Assembly: GCF_033954835.1 (NCBI RefSeq)
Contig: NZ_CP121471.1
Location: 5,016,501-5,080,500, forward strand
Direction: 5' to 3'
DNA: 64,000 nucleotides
Source of the DNA: Thiorhodovibrio frisius
GTDB lineage: Bacteria; Pseudomonadota; Gammaproteobacteria; Chromatiales; Chromatiaceae
Shown: positions 10,101 to 19,673 of the stretch, piece after piece
How positions within the stretch are numbered: position 1 is the stretch's first letter
Layout of the letters: the number at the start of each line of letters is the position of its first letter
Position numbers and translations under genes: made by a program
Notes under the pieces: model-generated
What the model saw: only the letters and a program-made list of their open reading frames with translations
Told to the model about the DNA's origin: nothing
Databases searched by the model: none

Positions 10101-11850
10101 GCCAGTTGCCGTCCTCGCCCGCCTCCTGAATGCCAAGCAGATTGGGTCGCGGGCCGATCAGCGACACCAGCGACATGACCAGCTCCTCGCGGATGGGGTC
10201 GATGGCCGGGTTGGTGACCTGGGCGAAGTTCTGCTTGAAGTAGGTCGACAGATGCTTGGAGCGCGCCGAGAGCACCGAAGGCGGGTTGTCCGCGCCCATG
10301 GAGCCAATGGCCTCCTGCCCGGTCAGGACCATGGGCGTGAGCAGGAACTTGATGTCTTCCTGGGTGTAGCCAAAGGACTGCTGGGCGTCGAGCAGCACGT
10401 CCTCGGTCGGCGCCATGGGGGCGACATCGGTCGGCAGGGAGTCCAAACGAATCTGGGTACGGTTGAGCCACTCGCGATAGGGCTGGGCGTTTGCCAATTC
10501 GTGCTTGATCTCGGCATCATCAATGATGCGGCCCTGTTCGAGATCGATCAGGAACATCTTGCCTGGCTGCAGGCGCCACTTCTTGATGATGCGCTCTTCG
10601 GCGATGTCGAGCACACCCATCTCGGAGCCCATGATGACCATGTCATCGTTGGTCACCAGATAGCGCGCCGGGCGCAGACCGTTGCGATCAAGCGTGGCGC
10701 CGATCTGGCGTCCGTCGGTGAAGGCCACAGCCGCCGGGCCGTCCCAGGGCTCCATCAGGGCGGCATGGTATTCGTAAAAGGCGCGCCGCTCCTCATCCAT
10801 CTGCTTGTTGCCGGACCATGCTTCGGGGATCAGGATCATCATGGCATGAGCCAGCGAATAGCCACCCATCACTAGGAGCTCGAGTGCGTTGTCGAAGCAG
10901 GCCGAGTCCGATTGGCCTTCTGGGATCAGCGGCCAGATGCTGTCGAGGTCTTCGCCGAGAACATCCGAGCGCATGGTGTGACGGCGCGCCGCCATCCAGT
11001 TCACGTTGCCGCGCAAGGTGTTGATCTCGCCATTGTGGCAGATCATGCGGAAAGGCTGCGCCAGGTCCCAGGTGGGGAAGGTGTTGGTCGAGAAGCGCTG
11101 ATGCACCAGCGCCAGCGCCGAGGCAAAGCGCTCGTCCTGAAGATCAAGGTAATAATTGCCGACCTGATCGGCCAGCAGCATGCCCTTGTAATTGATGGTG
11201 CGCGAGGACATGGAGGACACGTAATAGGCCGTCTTGTCGAAACCAGCGGCGCGTATGGCGTTGTCCATGCGCTTGCGAATAACAAACAGCTTGCGCTCGA
11301 AGTCATCTTGATCTTTACAGTTGGGTCCGCAGGCAACAAACACCTGGCGCGTGACCGGCTCCGAAGGCAAGACGCTCTCGCCCAGATCGCTGTTATCCAC
11401 CGGCACATCGCGCCAGCCAAGCACTGTCTGGCCGCCGTCGCTCAGATGCTGCTCGACCGTGGCCTGCATCTGTTGCCGGGCTTGGTCATCGCGCGGCAGG
11501 AACACCATGCCGACGCCATAGTGCGCAGGCTCTGGCAGTTCGAAGTCGAGTTGCTTTGACTCTGCCAGGGCGCGAAAGAAGGCATCTGGCATCTGCACCA
11601 GAATGCCGGCACCATCGCCGGCCTTGGGGTCGGCACCTACCGCGCCGCGATGGGTCAGGCGGTGCAGAATCTCCAGCCCCTGCTGGACGATCTGATGGCT
11701 TTGCTGGTTCTTAATATGGCAGACAAAGCCGACACCGCAGGCGTCATGCTCATGTGCCGGGTCATACAGACCTTGGGCAGGCGGCAGAGTACCTGGACGG
11801 AGAGGCGAATCCATCATTGTGGATGCCTTGGCGTTCTTCAGGGGCGTCAT
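7093..11850 (-). CDS. gltB: Glutamate synthase [NADPH] large subunit
   Basis: The large GOGAT subunit transfers the glutamine amide to 2-oxoglutarate. At 1585 residues it is slightly longer than the E. coli protein. The N-terminal Ntn glutaminase begins at Cys38 ([13 protein letters not shown]), so about 37 residues form a propeptide that must be removed. The central region has the FMN/2-oxoglutarate barrel ([28 protein letters not shown]). The [3Fe-4S] cluster cysteines are in [19 protein letters not shown]. The C-terminal beta-helix (GXGXG domain) shows repeated Gly patterns such as GGRLIIYPP and [17 protein letters not shown]. The ribosome site GAGG lies 7 nt before ATG 11850. It is the first gene of a gltB-gltD operon. 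Confidence 0.97.
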   Translation of the reverse strand: MTPLKNAKASTMMDSPLRPGTLPPAQGLYDPAHEHDACGVGFVCHIKNQQSHQIVQQGLEILHRLTHRGAVGADPKAGDGAGILVQMPDAFFRALAESKQLDFELPEPAHYGVGMVFLPRDDQARQQMQATVEQHLSDGGQTVLGWRDVPVDNSDLGESVLPSEPVTRQVFVACGPNCKDQDDFERKLFVIRKRMDNAIRAAGFDKTAYYVSSMSSRTINYKGMLLADQVGNYYLDLQDERFASALALVHQRFSTNTFPTWDLAQPFRMICHNGEINTLRGNVNWMAARRHTMRSDVLGEDLDSIWPLIPEGQSDSACFDNALELLVMGGYSLAHAMMILIPEAWSGNKQMDEERRAFYEYHAALMEPWDGPAAVAFTDGRQIGATLDRNGLRPARYLVTNDDMVIMGSEMGVLDIAEERIIKKWRLQPGKMFLIDLEQGRIIDDAEIKHELANAQPYREWLNRTQIRLDSLPTDVAPMAPTEDVLLDAQQSFGYTQEDIKFLLTPMVLTGQEAIGSMGADNPPSVLSARSKHLSTYFKQNFAQVTNPAIDPIREELVMSLVSLIGPRPNLLGIQEAGEDGNWHWRLEVDQPVLTNEDLERIRHIEDNSGGAFRTKNLDIVYPATEGADGMGAALERLCDEAGQAVLAGYNILILSDRASNRDFIGIPALLATSAVHHHLIRRGLRTSSGLVVETGAALEVHHFATLAGYGAEAINPYLAFDTIEAMLARLPAGAGAPDSFEDAQSRYIKAVGKGLKKVMSKMGISTFQSYCGAQIFDAVGLNQGFIDHYFTGTASQVAGVGLAEVAEEAVRWHQQAYGNDQVLLRQLDAGGDYAYRLRGEDHVWTPQSITQLQHAVRGNDAKTFADFARQINEQNERLLTFRGLMDFKWADQPIPIDEVEPTKEIVKRFATGAMSFGSISYEAHSTLAKAMNAIGGKSNTGEGGEEPERFKPLPDGSMNPERSAIKQVASGRFGVTVEYLVNADDIQIKVAQGAKPGEGGQLPGHKVNAQIARVRHSTPGVGLISPPPHHDIYSIEDLAQLIHDLKNANPKARISVKLVSEIGVGTVAAGVSKAHADHVTIAGYDGGTGASPLTSIKHAGSPWEIGLAETHQTLVLNRLRGRIAVQVDGGLRTGRDVVIGALLGADEFGFATAPLIAAGCIMMRKCHLNTCPVGVATQDPELRRRFTGQPEHVINFFFFIAEEVRALMAKLGYRRFDDMIGQMDRLEMRRAIDHWKAQGLDFSRILAKPQVGPEVKIFNSETQDHGLEKALDHELIRQAAPALEQGQAVRIETELRNFNRTVGTMLSGRVAERYGYQGLPEDSIFISARGIAGQSFGAWLAHGVTIELQGEANDYVGKGLSGGRLIIYPPANSSIERAEDNIIVGNTVLYGAISGECFFRGVAGERFCVRNSGAVAVVEGVGDHGCEYMTGGIMVCLGPTGRNFAAGMSGGIAYVLDEDGTFAERCNLAMVELEPIEAEDEALEMSAHQGGDLESLGLVDISSDMTRHDAARLKQLILKHKHHTNSAVAAHILEHWEEMLGKFVKVMPVDYRQALEQMQSSQRHPPSPSKPHPSALHKGVVEHG

Positions 11851-12568
11851 CTAGCGACCTCGCTGAAACCGTTGCGAATTGCGGACCATTGTCCATGCCT
11901 GGGGCAGGTATTAACGCTTATGGCGCCGCGCCACCCCGGGGACTGAACCTGTTGGGTCAGGTATACCGAAACCCTTTGAGATTTCGGCTCGTTTTGGGCC
12001 GGGTGACGGCCACGGGGGACGCCGTGAATACCTCCCTGTAGGCTTCCCGGCGGCATCCCTGATCCGATCAAGGGCCGCCGAGACCCCCGTGGCCGTCACC
12101 CGGCCCAAAACCGAAAACCCGTTTGCAGTTGGTAAAACACCCTCGGGGTTAACTTTATGAGAGCTGCGACGATAGTGGCTGGGAACCTCTGGAAAAGAGC
12201 GTCACCTTGCTTGAGGTCCATGGTTTAAGCACTGGGGCATTCGCACCGGACCATCAGCAACAGGGCGAACAACCACCGTCGCGACCGAACGCGGCATGAT
12301 AAGGCAGATGCGAAGGCTATGCCAGCCGGGAGGTTCTTAACCCGATTCTCCGGGCCAGAATTCTCATGGGCCTGCTTCTCATTGGCCGGATGCCCATGGG
12401 GGGCGACCCAGGCCGGCGAACCGGGCGCGGCAAGAAGGGCAATTTTAATGTTTCTTTATCTCGCCTGTCGAGGTAAACTGGATGGTTTGACGTATTCAGG
12501 GTTTCCTACGGCTCCGGTTTACCCAGGGCCGATGGGTACGGTTGTCGATTCCTACAGGTTGAGGACTC
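11851..12568. other. Divergent intergenic region gltB / rpsP with a large palindrome
   Basis: About 720 bases with no convincing gene. Short open frames here on both strands have no recognisable protein features. The region holds a 28-bp perfect inverted repeat (listed separately) near gltB and should contain the promoters for gltB (leftward) and the rpsP operon (rightward). A more AT-rich stretch at about 12441-12480 is the likeliest place for the rpsP promoter, but I cannot assign good -35 and -10 boxes. Confidence 0.5.
11991..12111. repeat. 28-bp perfect inverted repeat enclosing an inner palindrome
   Basis: Bases 11991-12018 and 12084-12111 are exact reverse complements over 28 bp (core GGGCCGGGTGACGGCCAC) and are separated by 65 bases. 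The loop has its own symmetry: CGGCGGC near 12050 pairs with GCCGCCG at 12074-12080, around CCCTGATC/GATCAAGGG. The whole could form a large cruciform or, in RNA, a long branched hairpin. It lies about 140 nt upstream of gltB. It lacks a T-run, so it is not a standard terminator. A MITE-like or REP-like dispersed element is the main alternative. Confidence 0.85.
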
Positions 12569-12829
12569 ATGGTCAAGATTCGTTTGTCGCGTGGTGGTGC
12601 CAAGAAACGGCCATTTTATCAGATCGTCGTAGCGGACATCCGCTGCACGCGTGATGGCAAGTATATTGAGCGCATTGGTTTTTTCAATCCCGGCGCCAAG
12701 GGTGGCGAGGAACGGCTGCGGGTTGATCGCGCGCGAGCCGAGCACTGGATGGGCCAGGGTGCGCAACCAACAGAGCGGGTCGCGCATTTGCTGAAAACAG
12801 CGGCCAAACAGGTGCAAGCAGCGGCTTAA
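12569..12829 (+). CDS. rpsP: 30S ribosomal protein S16
   Basis: Small-subunit ribosomal protein bound to 16S rRNA and needed for 30S assembly. The 86-residue product opens [20 protein letters not shown] and continues [20 protein letters not shown] and [14 protein letters not shown], which is the full S16 family pattern at normal length. It is the first gene of the conserved rpsP-rimM-trmD-rplS operon. A gap of about 245 bases with a degenerate repeat separates it from rimM, longer than in E. coli. Confidence 0.97.
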   Translation: MVKIRLSRGGAKKRPFYQIVVADIRCTRDGKYIERIGFFNPGAKGGEERLRVDRARAEHWMGQGAQPTERVAHLLKTAAKQVQAAA

Positions 12830-12979
12830 ACCCTGTCTCGTCATTTGCCCCTTGCAGCCGCGCTCGGATGAGCCGCCCTGCGTTTGATCGACCGCACTTG
12901 ATCGACCAGGTTTCTATCGCCCAGGGTTCCATCAGCGATTGATCTAACGAGTGCCGGGAGATCAACACCGGGCCCCTTG

Positions 12980-13041
12980 ATTGGATACGGGATTGGAAAC
13001 GGGATCTGGAAACGGGATTGGAAATGGCGACTGGGAATGCC
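12980..13041. repeat. Degenerate 12-13-nt tandem array between rpsP and rimM
   Basis: Five consecutive related units are visible: ATTGGATACGGG, ATTGGAAACGGG, ATCTGGAAACGGG, ATTGGAAATGGCG and ACTGGGAATGCC. The array lies in the rpsP-rimM spacer, just before the rimM start. It resembles the degenerate 15-nt arrays at other gene junctions in this window. It has no obvious RNA hairpin. Confidence 0.75.
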
Positions 13042-13073
13042 CGCTGCGCTATAGGCACTGAAAACACATTTTC

Positions 13074-13643
13074 ATGGCTCCGGGCAGCGCGTTTCCAGAT
13101 TCTGATCGCCGAGTCGTCTTAGGGCGCATCGTTGGCGTTTTCGGTGTCCGCGGCTGGGTCAAGGTACTCTCTGAGACCGAACCGCTTGAGAATATCCTGA
13201 CCTACTCTCCTTGGTTGCTCAGCGGCCCTCCCGGTGATGGAATCCCCGGTGGTGTGATCCCCGGCGCTGAACCAAAGGCATCCGGCTGGAGAGTGGTGCA
13301 GAGCCAGCGGCACCGCAAGGGCTTGATTGTCCGCCTTAAGGATTGCGACGACCGCGACCAAGCGCAGACGCTCGTCGGAGCTGAAATCGCCGTGCAGCGC
13401 AGTCAGTTGCCACCACCGGCGGTTGATGAGTTTTACTGGACGGATCTTGAGGGACTGAGCGTCGAGACCATTGCTGGCGACTCGCTCGGGGTGGTGGACC
13501 ACCTACTGGCAACAGGCGCGAACGATGTGCTGGTGATTCGTGGTGAACGGGAACGGCTGATACCCTTTGTCTGGGACAGAGTCATCCGGGAGTTGGATTT
13601 CGAGCGCGGGCGAATCAGCGTCGATTGGGATCCTGACTTCTGA
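13074..13643 (+). CDS. rimM: Ribosome maturation factor RimM
   Basis: Binds ribosomal protein S19 and assists 16S rRNA processing and assembly of the 30S head. The 189-residue product has the N-terminal beta-barrel (RRVVLGRIVGVFGVRGWVKV) and the C-terminal PRC-barrel (EFYWTDLEGLSVET, GANDVLVIRGERERLIPFVW). The family signature G-x-x-GVRGWVK-V is clear. An insertion of about 15 residues rich in Gly and Pro (GPPGDGIPGGVIPGAEPKAS, near residues 50-69) lengthens it. It precedes trmD by 43 nt in the ribosomal operon. Confidence 0.95.
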   Translation: MAPGSAFPDSDRRVVLGRIVGVFGVRGWVKVLSETEPLENILTYSPWLLSGPPGDGIPGGVIPGAEPKASGWRVVQSQRHRKGLIVRLKDCDDRDQAQTLVGAEIAVQRSQLPPPAVDEFYWTDLEGLSVETIAGDSLGVVDHLLATGANDVLVIRGERERLIPFVWDRVIRELDFERGRISVDWDPDF

Positions 13644-13686
13644 CACCGGATCTGTTAATCCAGATTCCTGAAGCGGGACTTCTGAC

Positions 13687-14454
13687 GTGCGTTTTGACGT
13701 AATCACGCTGTTCCCGGAGCAGTTTCGCATCCTGTCCGGCGAAGGCGTGGTAGCGCGCGCATTGGGCAGCGGGATTGCCGAGTTGCATCTGTGGAATCCG
13801 CGCGATTTTGCGCTCGGTGCGCATCGGCGGGTCGATGACCGGCCCTACGGTGGCGGACCAGGCATGGTGATGTTGTTCGAGCCGCTGGCGGCAGCCATCG
13901 CCGCAGCGCGTGCGGCCTCGCCGGGCGCGCAAGTGGCTTATCTGTCGCCTCAGGGAAGAACGCTCGATCAGCAAGCGATGATTGACTTCGCCTCGGCGCC
14001 TGGCTGGATTCTGCTCGCCGGGCGCTATGAGGGCATCGACGAGCGCTTGCTTGCAAGCTGCATCGATCAGGAATGGTCAATTGGCGATTATGTGCTAAGT
14101 GGCGGCGAACTGCCGGCCATGGTTGTAATGGATGCGGTGATCCGCCTGCTACCGGGCGCTCTGGGACATGAGCGCTCGGCGTGCGAGGACTCACACATGA
14201 ATGGGCTGCTGGACTGTCCGCATTTCAGCCGTCCGGAACAGATCGACGGTCTGCGGGTGCCGGAGGTTCTGCTCAGTGGCGACCATGGCGCCATCGCGCG
14301 CTGGCGGCGTCAGCAAGCGCTGGGACGGACCTGGCTGAGGCGCCCGGATTTGCTCGCGAAAATGACACTTGATAACGACGAGCAGCAGTTGCTGCAGGAT
14401 TTTATTCAAGCTCGGCAGGCCGCCGCGCTGGATTCAGGAGAAATCGAACCATGA
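13687..14454 (+). CDS. trmD: tRNA (guanine-N1)-methyltransferase
   Basis: Methylates G37 N1 next to the anticodon in tRNAs reading CNN, Pro and Arg codons, using SAM. The 255-residue product starts with GTG at 13687 ([15 protein letters not shown]). It carries the SPOUT trefoil-knot motifs: [30 protein letters not shown] and [20 protein letters not shown]. Length is normal. The stop overlaps the rplS start by ATGA (14451-14454), so the two are translationally coupled, as expected in this operon. Confidence 0.97.
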   Translation: MRFDVITLFPEQFRILSGEGVVARALGSGIAELHLWNPRDFALGAHRRVDDRPYGGGPGMVMLFEPLAAAIAAARAASPGAQVAYLSPQGRTLDQQAMIDFASAPGWILLAGRYEGIDERLLASCIDQEWSIGDYVLSGGELPAMVVMDAVIRLLPGALGHERSACEDSHMNGLLDCPHFSRPEQIDGLRVPEVLLSGDHGAIARWRRQQALGRTWLRRPDLLAKMTLDNDEQQLLQDFIQARQAAALDSGEIEP

Positions 14455-14795
14455 GTAATGTAATTCTTGAGCTTGAGCGCGAGCAGATGACGCGCGAGAT
14501 TCCGCCCTTCGCCCCAGGCGACACCGTGGTCGTGCAGGTGAAGGTGACCGAAGGCAACCGCGAGCGTCTACAGGCCTTTGAAGGCGTTTGTATCGCCAAG
14601 CGCAATCGCGGTCTCAACTCCGCCTTCACACTGCGCAAGGTCTCGCATGGCGAGGGCATCGAGCGAGTATTCCAAACCTACAGCCCGGCGATTGCCGACA
14701 TCAATGTCAAGCGTCGCGGCGATGTGCGCCGGGCCAAACTCTATTACCTGCGCGATCGCTCAGGCAAGTCGGCACGCATCAAAGAAAAGGTCTGA
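14451..14795 (+). CDS. rplS: 50S ribosomal protein L19
   Basis: Large-subunit ribosomal protein at the 30S-50S interface. The 114-residue product ([60 protein letters not shown]) is a complete L19 of normal length. It is the last gene of rpsP-rimM-trmD-rplS and its ATG overlaps the trmD stop. I see no clear terminator in the 90 bases before sbcB. Confidence 0.98.
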   Translation: MSNVILELEREQMTREIPPFAPGDTVVVQVKVTEGNRERLQAFEGVCIAKRNRGLNSAFTLRKVSHGEGIERVFQTYSPAIADINVKRRGDVRRAKLYYLRDRSGKSARIKEKV

Positions 14796-14885
14796 CACGC
14801 CGCTCCAGCAATGGCGGCCAGTCAGGCTTAAGGGTCCCAGGTCGCTTGCGCTGGCGCCATTGCGGCTTCCAGTCCGGCATCCAGC

Positions 14886-16364
14886 GTGCCACTGCCAGAG
14901 ACCTTCTACTGGCACGATTACGAAACCTGGGGTTCCGACCCCCGGCGTGATCGCCCCTGCCAGTTCGCCGGACTGCGTACCGATGCGCAGCTGAACGAAC
15001 TCGGCCCAGCCGAGCCACCGCTGGTGCGCTACTGCCAACCGGCGGATGACTTTCTACCCGCTCCAGACGCCTGCCTGGTCACCGGCATCACCCCGCAACT
15101 GGCCGCGCAGCAGGGCGTCAGCGAGACCGCTTTTGCCGCCGACATCCAGCAGCAATTCGCTCGTCCGGGCACCTGCTCGGTTGGCTACAACAGCATCCGC
15201 TTCGACGAGGAAGTCACGCGCTCCCTCTTTTATCGCAATTTCCTCGATCCCTATGGGCACAGCTGGCGCGACGGCACCTCGCGCTGGGATCTGATCGACC
15301 TGGTCCGTCTTGCCCATGCCTTGCGCCCCGAGGGGATCGAATGGCCCCGGCATCCGGGCGGAGCGACGTCCTTCCGGCTTGAGCATCTCACCGCAGCCAA
15401 CGGCATCGCACACCAGGGCGCCCACGACGCCCTGGCCGATGTGCGCGCCACCTTGGCGCTGGCGAGGCTGTTGCGTGACGCCCAGCCGAGGCTATTTCAC
15501 TATGGCCTTGAGCTGCGCGACAAGGAGCGGGTGCGCGAGCTGCTCAAACCCGGCCAGCCGGTGCTGCATGTCTCCTCCAGATATCCCGCTGAGCGCGGCT
15601 GTATCGCGCCAGTCATGGTAGTAGCGCCCACGAGCGCCGAAGACCGCAGTGGTGTCATCTTGTGGGATCTGCGCGAAGACCCCGCCGAGCTGTTTGCACT
15701 CGAGGTTGCAGAGATACGCGAACGCGTCTTCACCCGCGCTGAGGATTTGCCGCCTGGTATCAGGCGCCTGCCGCTTAAGAAGCTGCGCCTGAATGCCTCG
15801 CCCATGGTCGCGCCACTGTCAACCCTGCGCGCGGACGCAGCCGAGCGATGGTTGATCGATCCCACCCAAGTCAAGCAACGCTGGCAGGCATTTCATGCCA
15901 ATGCCGAGGCTGTAGCACGGGTAGCAGAGAGGGTGCGCGCGGCCTTTGCACGACATGGTTTGGATGCGGCTCAAGATCCTGACCACGCGCTTTACGCCGG
16001 CTTTTTCCCGCCCGCGGATCAGCGCCTAATGGGGCGGGTGCGGGCCATGTCACCGGCGGAGCTGGCGGGAGCGCGGCTTAAGTTTCAGGACCCGCGACTG
16101 CCTGTCTTGCTATTTCGCTATCGGGCGCGCAACTGGCCTGATAGCCTGAGCCCGACGGAGCGCGCGACCTGGGATGCATGGCGCATACGACAGCTAGCAG
16201 ACGAATCCAGCGGCTGCGGTCCGAGCCTGCGTCAGTATCGCCAGCGTATTCGGGAACTCCGCGACGAGCATCGCGGCAATGCCGCGACCGAACAGCTGCT
16301 CAATGCGCTGGAAAACTGGCCGCGCGAGATTGGCGTACCAGATTCAGTCACCAGATCAATGTGA
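14886..16364 (+). CDS. sbcB: Exodeoxyribonuclease I
   Basis: A 3'-5' single-strand DNA exonuclease acting in recombination and mismatch repair. It starts with GTG at 14886 (MPLPETFYWHDYETWGSDPR), which contains the DEDD residues of Exo I (D and E in HDYETWG). The later catalytic residues lie in YNSIRFDEEVTRSLFYRN and AHDALADVRATLALARLL. The 492-residue length fits the family (about 475-480), with the SH3-like and helical ExoI domains filling residues 200-480. The last codons run into a degenerate repeat array. The gene is convergent with cheB. Confidence 0.95.
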   Translation: MPLPETFYWHDYETWGSDPRRDRPCQFAGLRTDAQLNELGPAEPPLVRYCQPADDFLPAPDACLVTGITPQLAAQQGVSETAFAADIQQQFARPGTCSVGYNSIRFDEEVTRSLFYRNFLDPYGHSWRDGTSRWDLIDLVRLAHALRPEGIEWPRHPGGATSFRLEHLTAANGIAHQGAHDALADVRATLALARLLRDAQPRLFHYGLELRDKERVRELLKPGQPVLHVSSRYPAERGCIAPVMVVAPTSAEDRSGVILWDLREDPAELFALEVAEIRERVFTRAEDLPPGIRRLPLKKLRLNASPMVAPLSTLRADAAERWLIDPTQVKQRWQAFHANAEAVARVAERVRAAFARHGLDAAQDPDHALYAGFFPPADQRLMGRVRAMSPAELAGARLKFQDPRLPVLLFRYRARNWPDSLSPTERATWDAWRIRQLADESSGCGPSLRQYRQRIRELRDEHRGNAATEQLLNALENWPREIGVPDSVTRSM

Positions 16365-16440
16365 TATCCAGCTCAGTCTGATCCCCAGTTCAGTCTGACG
16401 CCCTGTTCAATGGGATGGCCGGTTCAGATGCCCGGTTCAA
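16338..16440. repeat. Degenerate ~15-nt array at the sbcB/cheB junction
   Basis: Successive loosely related units such as CCAGATTCAGTCA, CCAGCTCAGTCTGATC, CCCAGTTCAGTCTGACG, CCCTGTTCAATGGGATGG and CCCGGTTCAACGTG span the 3' end of sbcB, the spacer and the last codon of cheB. The common core is CCxGTTCAGTCTG. The array lies where two genes converge. No terminator hairpin is evident. Confidence 0.65.
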
Positions 16441-17546
16441 CGTGCCCCATGGTGAAGATAGGCCGCCCGAGAGGGTGCCTTGACGATAATCCCGGGGATG
16501 GCGGAAATGCCGACGATGGCATCGACGCCGCCGAGTTTGACTGCCTCTTTCGGCATGCCGTAGACCACACAGCTGGCCTCGTCCTGGGCGATGGTCAGGG
16601 CGCCGGCCTCGTGCATTTCCAGCATGCCACGGGCACCGTCGTCGCCCATGCCGGTCATAATGATGCCAATGGCATTTGGGCCGGCCGACTGCGAGGCTGA
16701 GCGAAACAGTACATCCACCGACGGGCGATGGCGGCTGACCAGTGGCCCGCCCTTGACCTCGGCTACATACTGAGCACCACTGCGGCGCAGCAGCATGTGA
16801 GAGGTGCCCGGGGCGATCAGCGCCTGGCCAGCAATCACCCGGTCGCCGCTCTTGGCCTCGCGCACATGAATTTGGCACAAGCTGTCGAGGCGCTCGGCAA
16901 AAGCAGCGGTGAAGGCCCCCGGCATGTGCTGCACCACCACAATGCCCGGTGCCGTACGCGGCAAGCGTGTGAGCACATACTCAAGCGCCTGGGTGCCGCC
17001 GGTCGAGGTACCAATGGCAATAACCCGGTCGGTCGTGGTTGCGAGCGGTTTGAAGGCGCGATCAGCGACGACAGAATCCGCGGCCAACTTGGGCGTGGGC
17101 TTGAGCGTCGCCGCTGCCGAGCCCCCGTGACGCGTGACTTTATCCATGCGAGCATGGCTGGCACCGCGAATTGCATCGCCGAGTTGGGTCTTGGATTCTT
17201 CCAAAAACTGGCGCAGGCCCACCGTGGGTTTGGTGATGATGTCCACCGCGCCAGCGCTCATGGCCTGCATGGTGATCTCAGCACCCTTGCCAGCCAGCGT
17301 GGAACAGATGATCACGGGCGTCGGACGCTCTTTCATCAATTGCCGCAGGAAGGTCAGCCCATCCATGCGCGGCATTTCGATGTCGAGCACAATGACATCA
17401 GGCCAACCTTTCTCGAATGCTTTGTGCGCGAAAATTGGGTCGCGCGCGGAGCCGATCACTTCAATGCCGGTCAGCGTATTGAGCTGCTCGGTCAGCACCT
17501 GCCGGACGACAGCAGAGTCGTCAACGATAAACACCTTAATGGTCAT
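16437..17546 (-). CDS. cheB: Chemotaxis protein-glutamate methylesterase/glutaminase CheB
   Basis: Removes methyl groups from MCP glutamates (and deamidates glutamines) to reset receptor sensitivity; CheA activates it by phosphorylation. The 369-residue product has a receiver domain with acidic pair D9/D10 and phospho-acceptor Asp55 ([13 protein letters not shown]), a linker, and the esterase domain. The catalytic triad is Ser181 (AIGTSTGG), His207 (VVVQHMPG) and Asp303 (MTGMGDDGA). AAGGAG lies about 10 nt before the ATG. It is the last gene of the leftward che operon. Confidence 0.96.
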   Translation of the reverse strand: MTIKVFIVDDSAVVRQVLTEQLNTLTGIEVIGSARDPIFAHKAFEKGWPDVIVLDIEMPRMDGLTFLRQLMKERPTPVIICSTLAGKGAEITMQAMSAGAVDIITKPTVGLRQFLEESKTQLGDAIRGASHARMDKVTRHGGSAAATLKPTPKLAADSVVADRAFKPLATTTDRVIAIGTSTGGTQALEYVLTRLPRTAPGIVVVQHMPGAFTAAFAERLDSLCQIHVREAKSGDRVIAGQALIAPGTSHMLLRRSGAQYVAEVKGGPLVSRHRPSVDVLFRSASQSAGPNAIGIIMTGMGDDGARGMLEMHEAGALTIAQDEASCVVYGMPKEAVKLGGVDAIVGISAIPGIIVKAPSRAAYLHHGAR

Positions 17547-17606
17547 GCGAAGGTTGCTCCTTTAATGAGGGTCTGGAGCACCAGAATCATGTGCATTTGC
17601 ATTGAA

Positions 17607-18212
17607 TTACCAGAACTCGACGCTGCTTTTCTCGTGTTGATGTTTGAGTTCCTTGTCAAAGTATTGCTTTTCTTCAGTCAGTATGCGGCTGGCGCGCTTA
17701 ATAGGAATGCGTCTTAAGTACACCGAAAAATCGCTACTCTCGAAACGAATCTGTCGGCCCATGTCGCCGCCAAAGTCCTGCGCAACTAGGGGAATACGAT
17801 CCTGGGCCAGAAAACGCTGGACGAAATCGATATTGATCTTGCCAATGCTGAAACGATCCGGCAATTCATTCAGCCGCGTGGCGAGCACATTGCCGCCGCC
17901 AAAGGCCTTGGCACGCAGATTGGCGCGACGAGCGCCAATTTTCAGCATGTCGTTGATCAGCAACTCCATGGCGCCGAGACCATAGCGCCCGGCATCCGAG
18001 GCCAGCGGGGCCTCCTGGCTCGGGTGGCGCGTGGCGAGCAGAAAATGATTCATGCCAACCACGCGCGTTACCGGGTCGTACAGACAGACCGAGACACAAG
18101 AACCGAGCAGGGTCGAGAGCACAATGGGGTTGCGCGACACATGATACTCTCCGGCGTGAATCACGCGCTTTTCAATCGGTTTCTTGTGCGCGGGGGATGT
18201 TGCTGCGTTCAT
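17607..18212 (-). CDS. cheD: Chemoreceptor glutamine deamidase CheD
   Basis: Deamidates specific MCP glutamines and, in some bacteria, works with CheC. The 201-residue product has the catalytic Cys motif LLGSCVSVCLYDP near residue 35 and the His motif VGMNHFLLA near 55, followed by AKAFGGGNVL. A C-terminal extension of about 40 residues (SVYLRRIPIKRASRILTEEK) goes beyond the minimal CheD fold, as in many proteobacterial members. It lies between cheR and cheB. The gap to cheB is 60 nt. Confidence 0.94.
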   Translation of the reverse strand: MNAATSPAHKKPIEKRVIHAGEYHVSRNPIVLSTLLGSCVSVCLYDPVTRVVGMNHFLLATRHPSQEAPLASDAGRYGLGAMELLINDMLKIGARRANLRAKAFGGGNVLATRLNELPDRFSIGKINIDFVQRFLAQDRIPLVAQDFGGDMGRQIRFESSDFSVYLRRIPIKRASRILTEEKQYFDKELKHQHEKSSVEFW

Positions 18213-18250
18213 GCGGAGCAGAATGAATAAGCATGCGATCAGGCAAGAAA

Positions 18251-19126
18251 CTAATGCACCGGCTTGCGAAAGATCGAGGGCCCAATGGTGGTAAGGTCGG
18301 TCTTAATGCCGTGCAAGGATTCAACATGGCTGATAAACAGATACCCGCCCGGAGCAATAGAGCGACTCAGGCAGTCGAGCACCAGCTGTTTGGTGGCCAC
18401 GTCAAAATAAATGAGTACATTGCGCAAAAATACAATCTCGAAGCGCCGGCCATCATCCCGGGGCTTTTTCAGATTGCGTTCCTCAAAGCGGGTGCGCGAC
18501 TTGAGCTTGGGACTAACCAGCAGATTGCCCGCCTGCGCCCGCACGCCTTTCAGGCAATACTTTGATAGCCATTCGGGCGGGAGATTCTTGGCACGCTCGA
18601 GTGGATACATGCCACGTTTGGCGGTAGCCACCACCTGAGAGTTGATGTCGGAGCCGAGAATATCCCAGTCGCTGCGCCCCAGCGTCTCGGCCAGAACCAT
18701 GGCGAGCGTATAGACTTCCTCGCCGGTCGAACAGGCCGCGCTCCAAAGATGCAGGGTGCGATTGCGATACTGAGGCAGAATCTTGGCACGCAGATAGTCG
18801 AAATGCGCGGGTTCCCGATAGAAATAGGTCTCGTTGGTGGTCAGCAGGTCGACCAAACGCCGCCGCTCTTCTTCCTTGCCAGCCTGAGAAATGAGGTCAA
18901 TATAGGCATCATAGCTGCGCAACCCGTAGTGACGCAGCCGCTTTTGCAAGCGCGAGCTGACCAGTTGCCGCTTGTGCGGGGCGAGGTTAATCCCCGCCTT
19001 CTCGTAAATAAACTGGCGGAACCGTTCAAAGGCTTTATCGGAGATTGGGTCGAGTTCGGCCAATGCCTCAATCGCCGGGTTGTCTTGCTTGGCCGTATTG
19101 CGATCAGCTCCCCACATTCTGGCCAT
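18251..19126 (-). CDS. cheR: Chemotaxis protein methyltransferase CheR
   Basis: Methylates glutamates of MCPs using SAM. From ATG 19126 the product has 291 residues: an N-terminal helical CheR domain (FERFRQFIYEKAGINLAPHK, LTTNETYFYREPAHFDYL) and a C-terminal SAM-binding domain (LWSAACSTGEEVYTLAMVLA, FEIVFLRNVLIYFD). I chose 19126 because GAGGGG lies about 10 nt upstream; a TTG at 19144 and an ATG at 19117 are also in frame. The start overlaps the end of cheW by about 20 nt, which implies coupled translation. No C-terminal pentapeptide-binding features can be judged by eye. Confidence 0.94.
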   Translation of the reverse strand: MARMWGADRNTAKQDNPAIEALAELDPISDKAFERFRQFIYEKAGINLAPHKRQLVSSRLQKRLRHYGLRSYDAYIDLISQAGKEEERRRLVDLLTTNETYFYREPAHFDYLRAKILPQYRNRTLHLWSAACSTGEEVYTLAMVLAETLGRSDWDILGSDINSQVVATAKRGMYPLERAKNLPPEWLSKYCLKGVRAQAGNLLVSPKLKSRTRFEERNLKKPRDDGRRFEIVFLRNVLIYFDVATKQLVLDCLSRSIAPGGYLFISHVESLHGIKTDLTTIGPSIFRKPVH

Positions 19127-19661
19127 CCATGCCTGCCCCCTCAACGATCTTTTTCAACGCGGCCAGCTCCTGGATCGACAGCACATTATCGATGGCCAGA
19201 ATAATCACAAACACATCATCGACCCGACCCATGGCCTCGATGAAGTCGGTGCGGATCTCCGAGCCGAACTCCGGTGCCGGTTTAACATCGTCGCGCGGAA
19301 TATCAAGGATATTGTTGACTTCATCGACCAACATGCCGAGCACATGACTGTCGCCGTCGCTGTGCGTCTTGACCTCGACCAGCACAACACAGCTGCGCTT
19401 GGAGACAGTCAGCGCGCCGCGATTGAGGCGCGCGCCCAGATCGACCACCGGAACCACATTGCCCCTAAGGTTAATGACGCCTCGAATATAGTCCGGCGTC
19501 ATCGGTACTTGGGTGACTCTGGGCGTCTCGATGATCTCTTGCACGGCATCAATGGACATCGCCAGCCGCTCCTCGGCCACCGAAAAAGTCAGATACTGGG
19601 CGGCGTCTTCAGCGACGCCAGTCTGATCGCTGCCGGGCCTCTTGGTTGCGGTAGCTGTCAT
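19104..19661 (-). CDS. cheW: Chemotaxis adaptor CheW
   Basis: Couples the MCP hairpin tip to CheA in receptor arrays. The 185-residue product has one CheW SH3-like double barrel: YLTFSVAEERLAMSIDAVQE, IIETPRVTQVPMTPDYIRGV, INLRGNVVPVVDLGARL and VLGMLVDEVNNILDIPRDDV. It lies between the MCP and cheR on the same strand, with a 12-nt gap from the MCP. The N-terminal 15 residues are polar and probably disordered. Confidence 0.95.
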   Translation of the reverse strand: MTATATKRPGSDQTGVAEDAAQYLTFSVAEERLAMSIDAVQEIIETPRVTQVPMTPDYIRGVINLRGNVVPVVDLGARLNRGALTVSKRSCVVLVEVKTHSDGDSHVLGMLVDEVNNILDIPRDDVKPAPEFGSEIRTDFIEAMGRVDDVFVIILAIDNVLSIQELAALKKIVEGAGMDGQNVGS

Positions 19662-19673
19662 CGGGTTCTCCGC

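Noticed and set aside
9814-10875. 353-codon forward open frame opposite gltB
   Set aside because: Antisense to conserved gltB; residue composition is that of a shadow frame.
12319-12654. 111-codon open frame overlapping the rpsP start
   Set aside because: It overlaps rpsP in another frame, and its sequence has no conserved feature; the region is better read as the rpsP leader.
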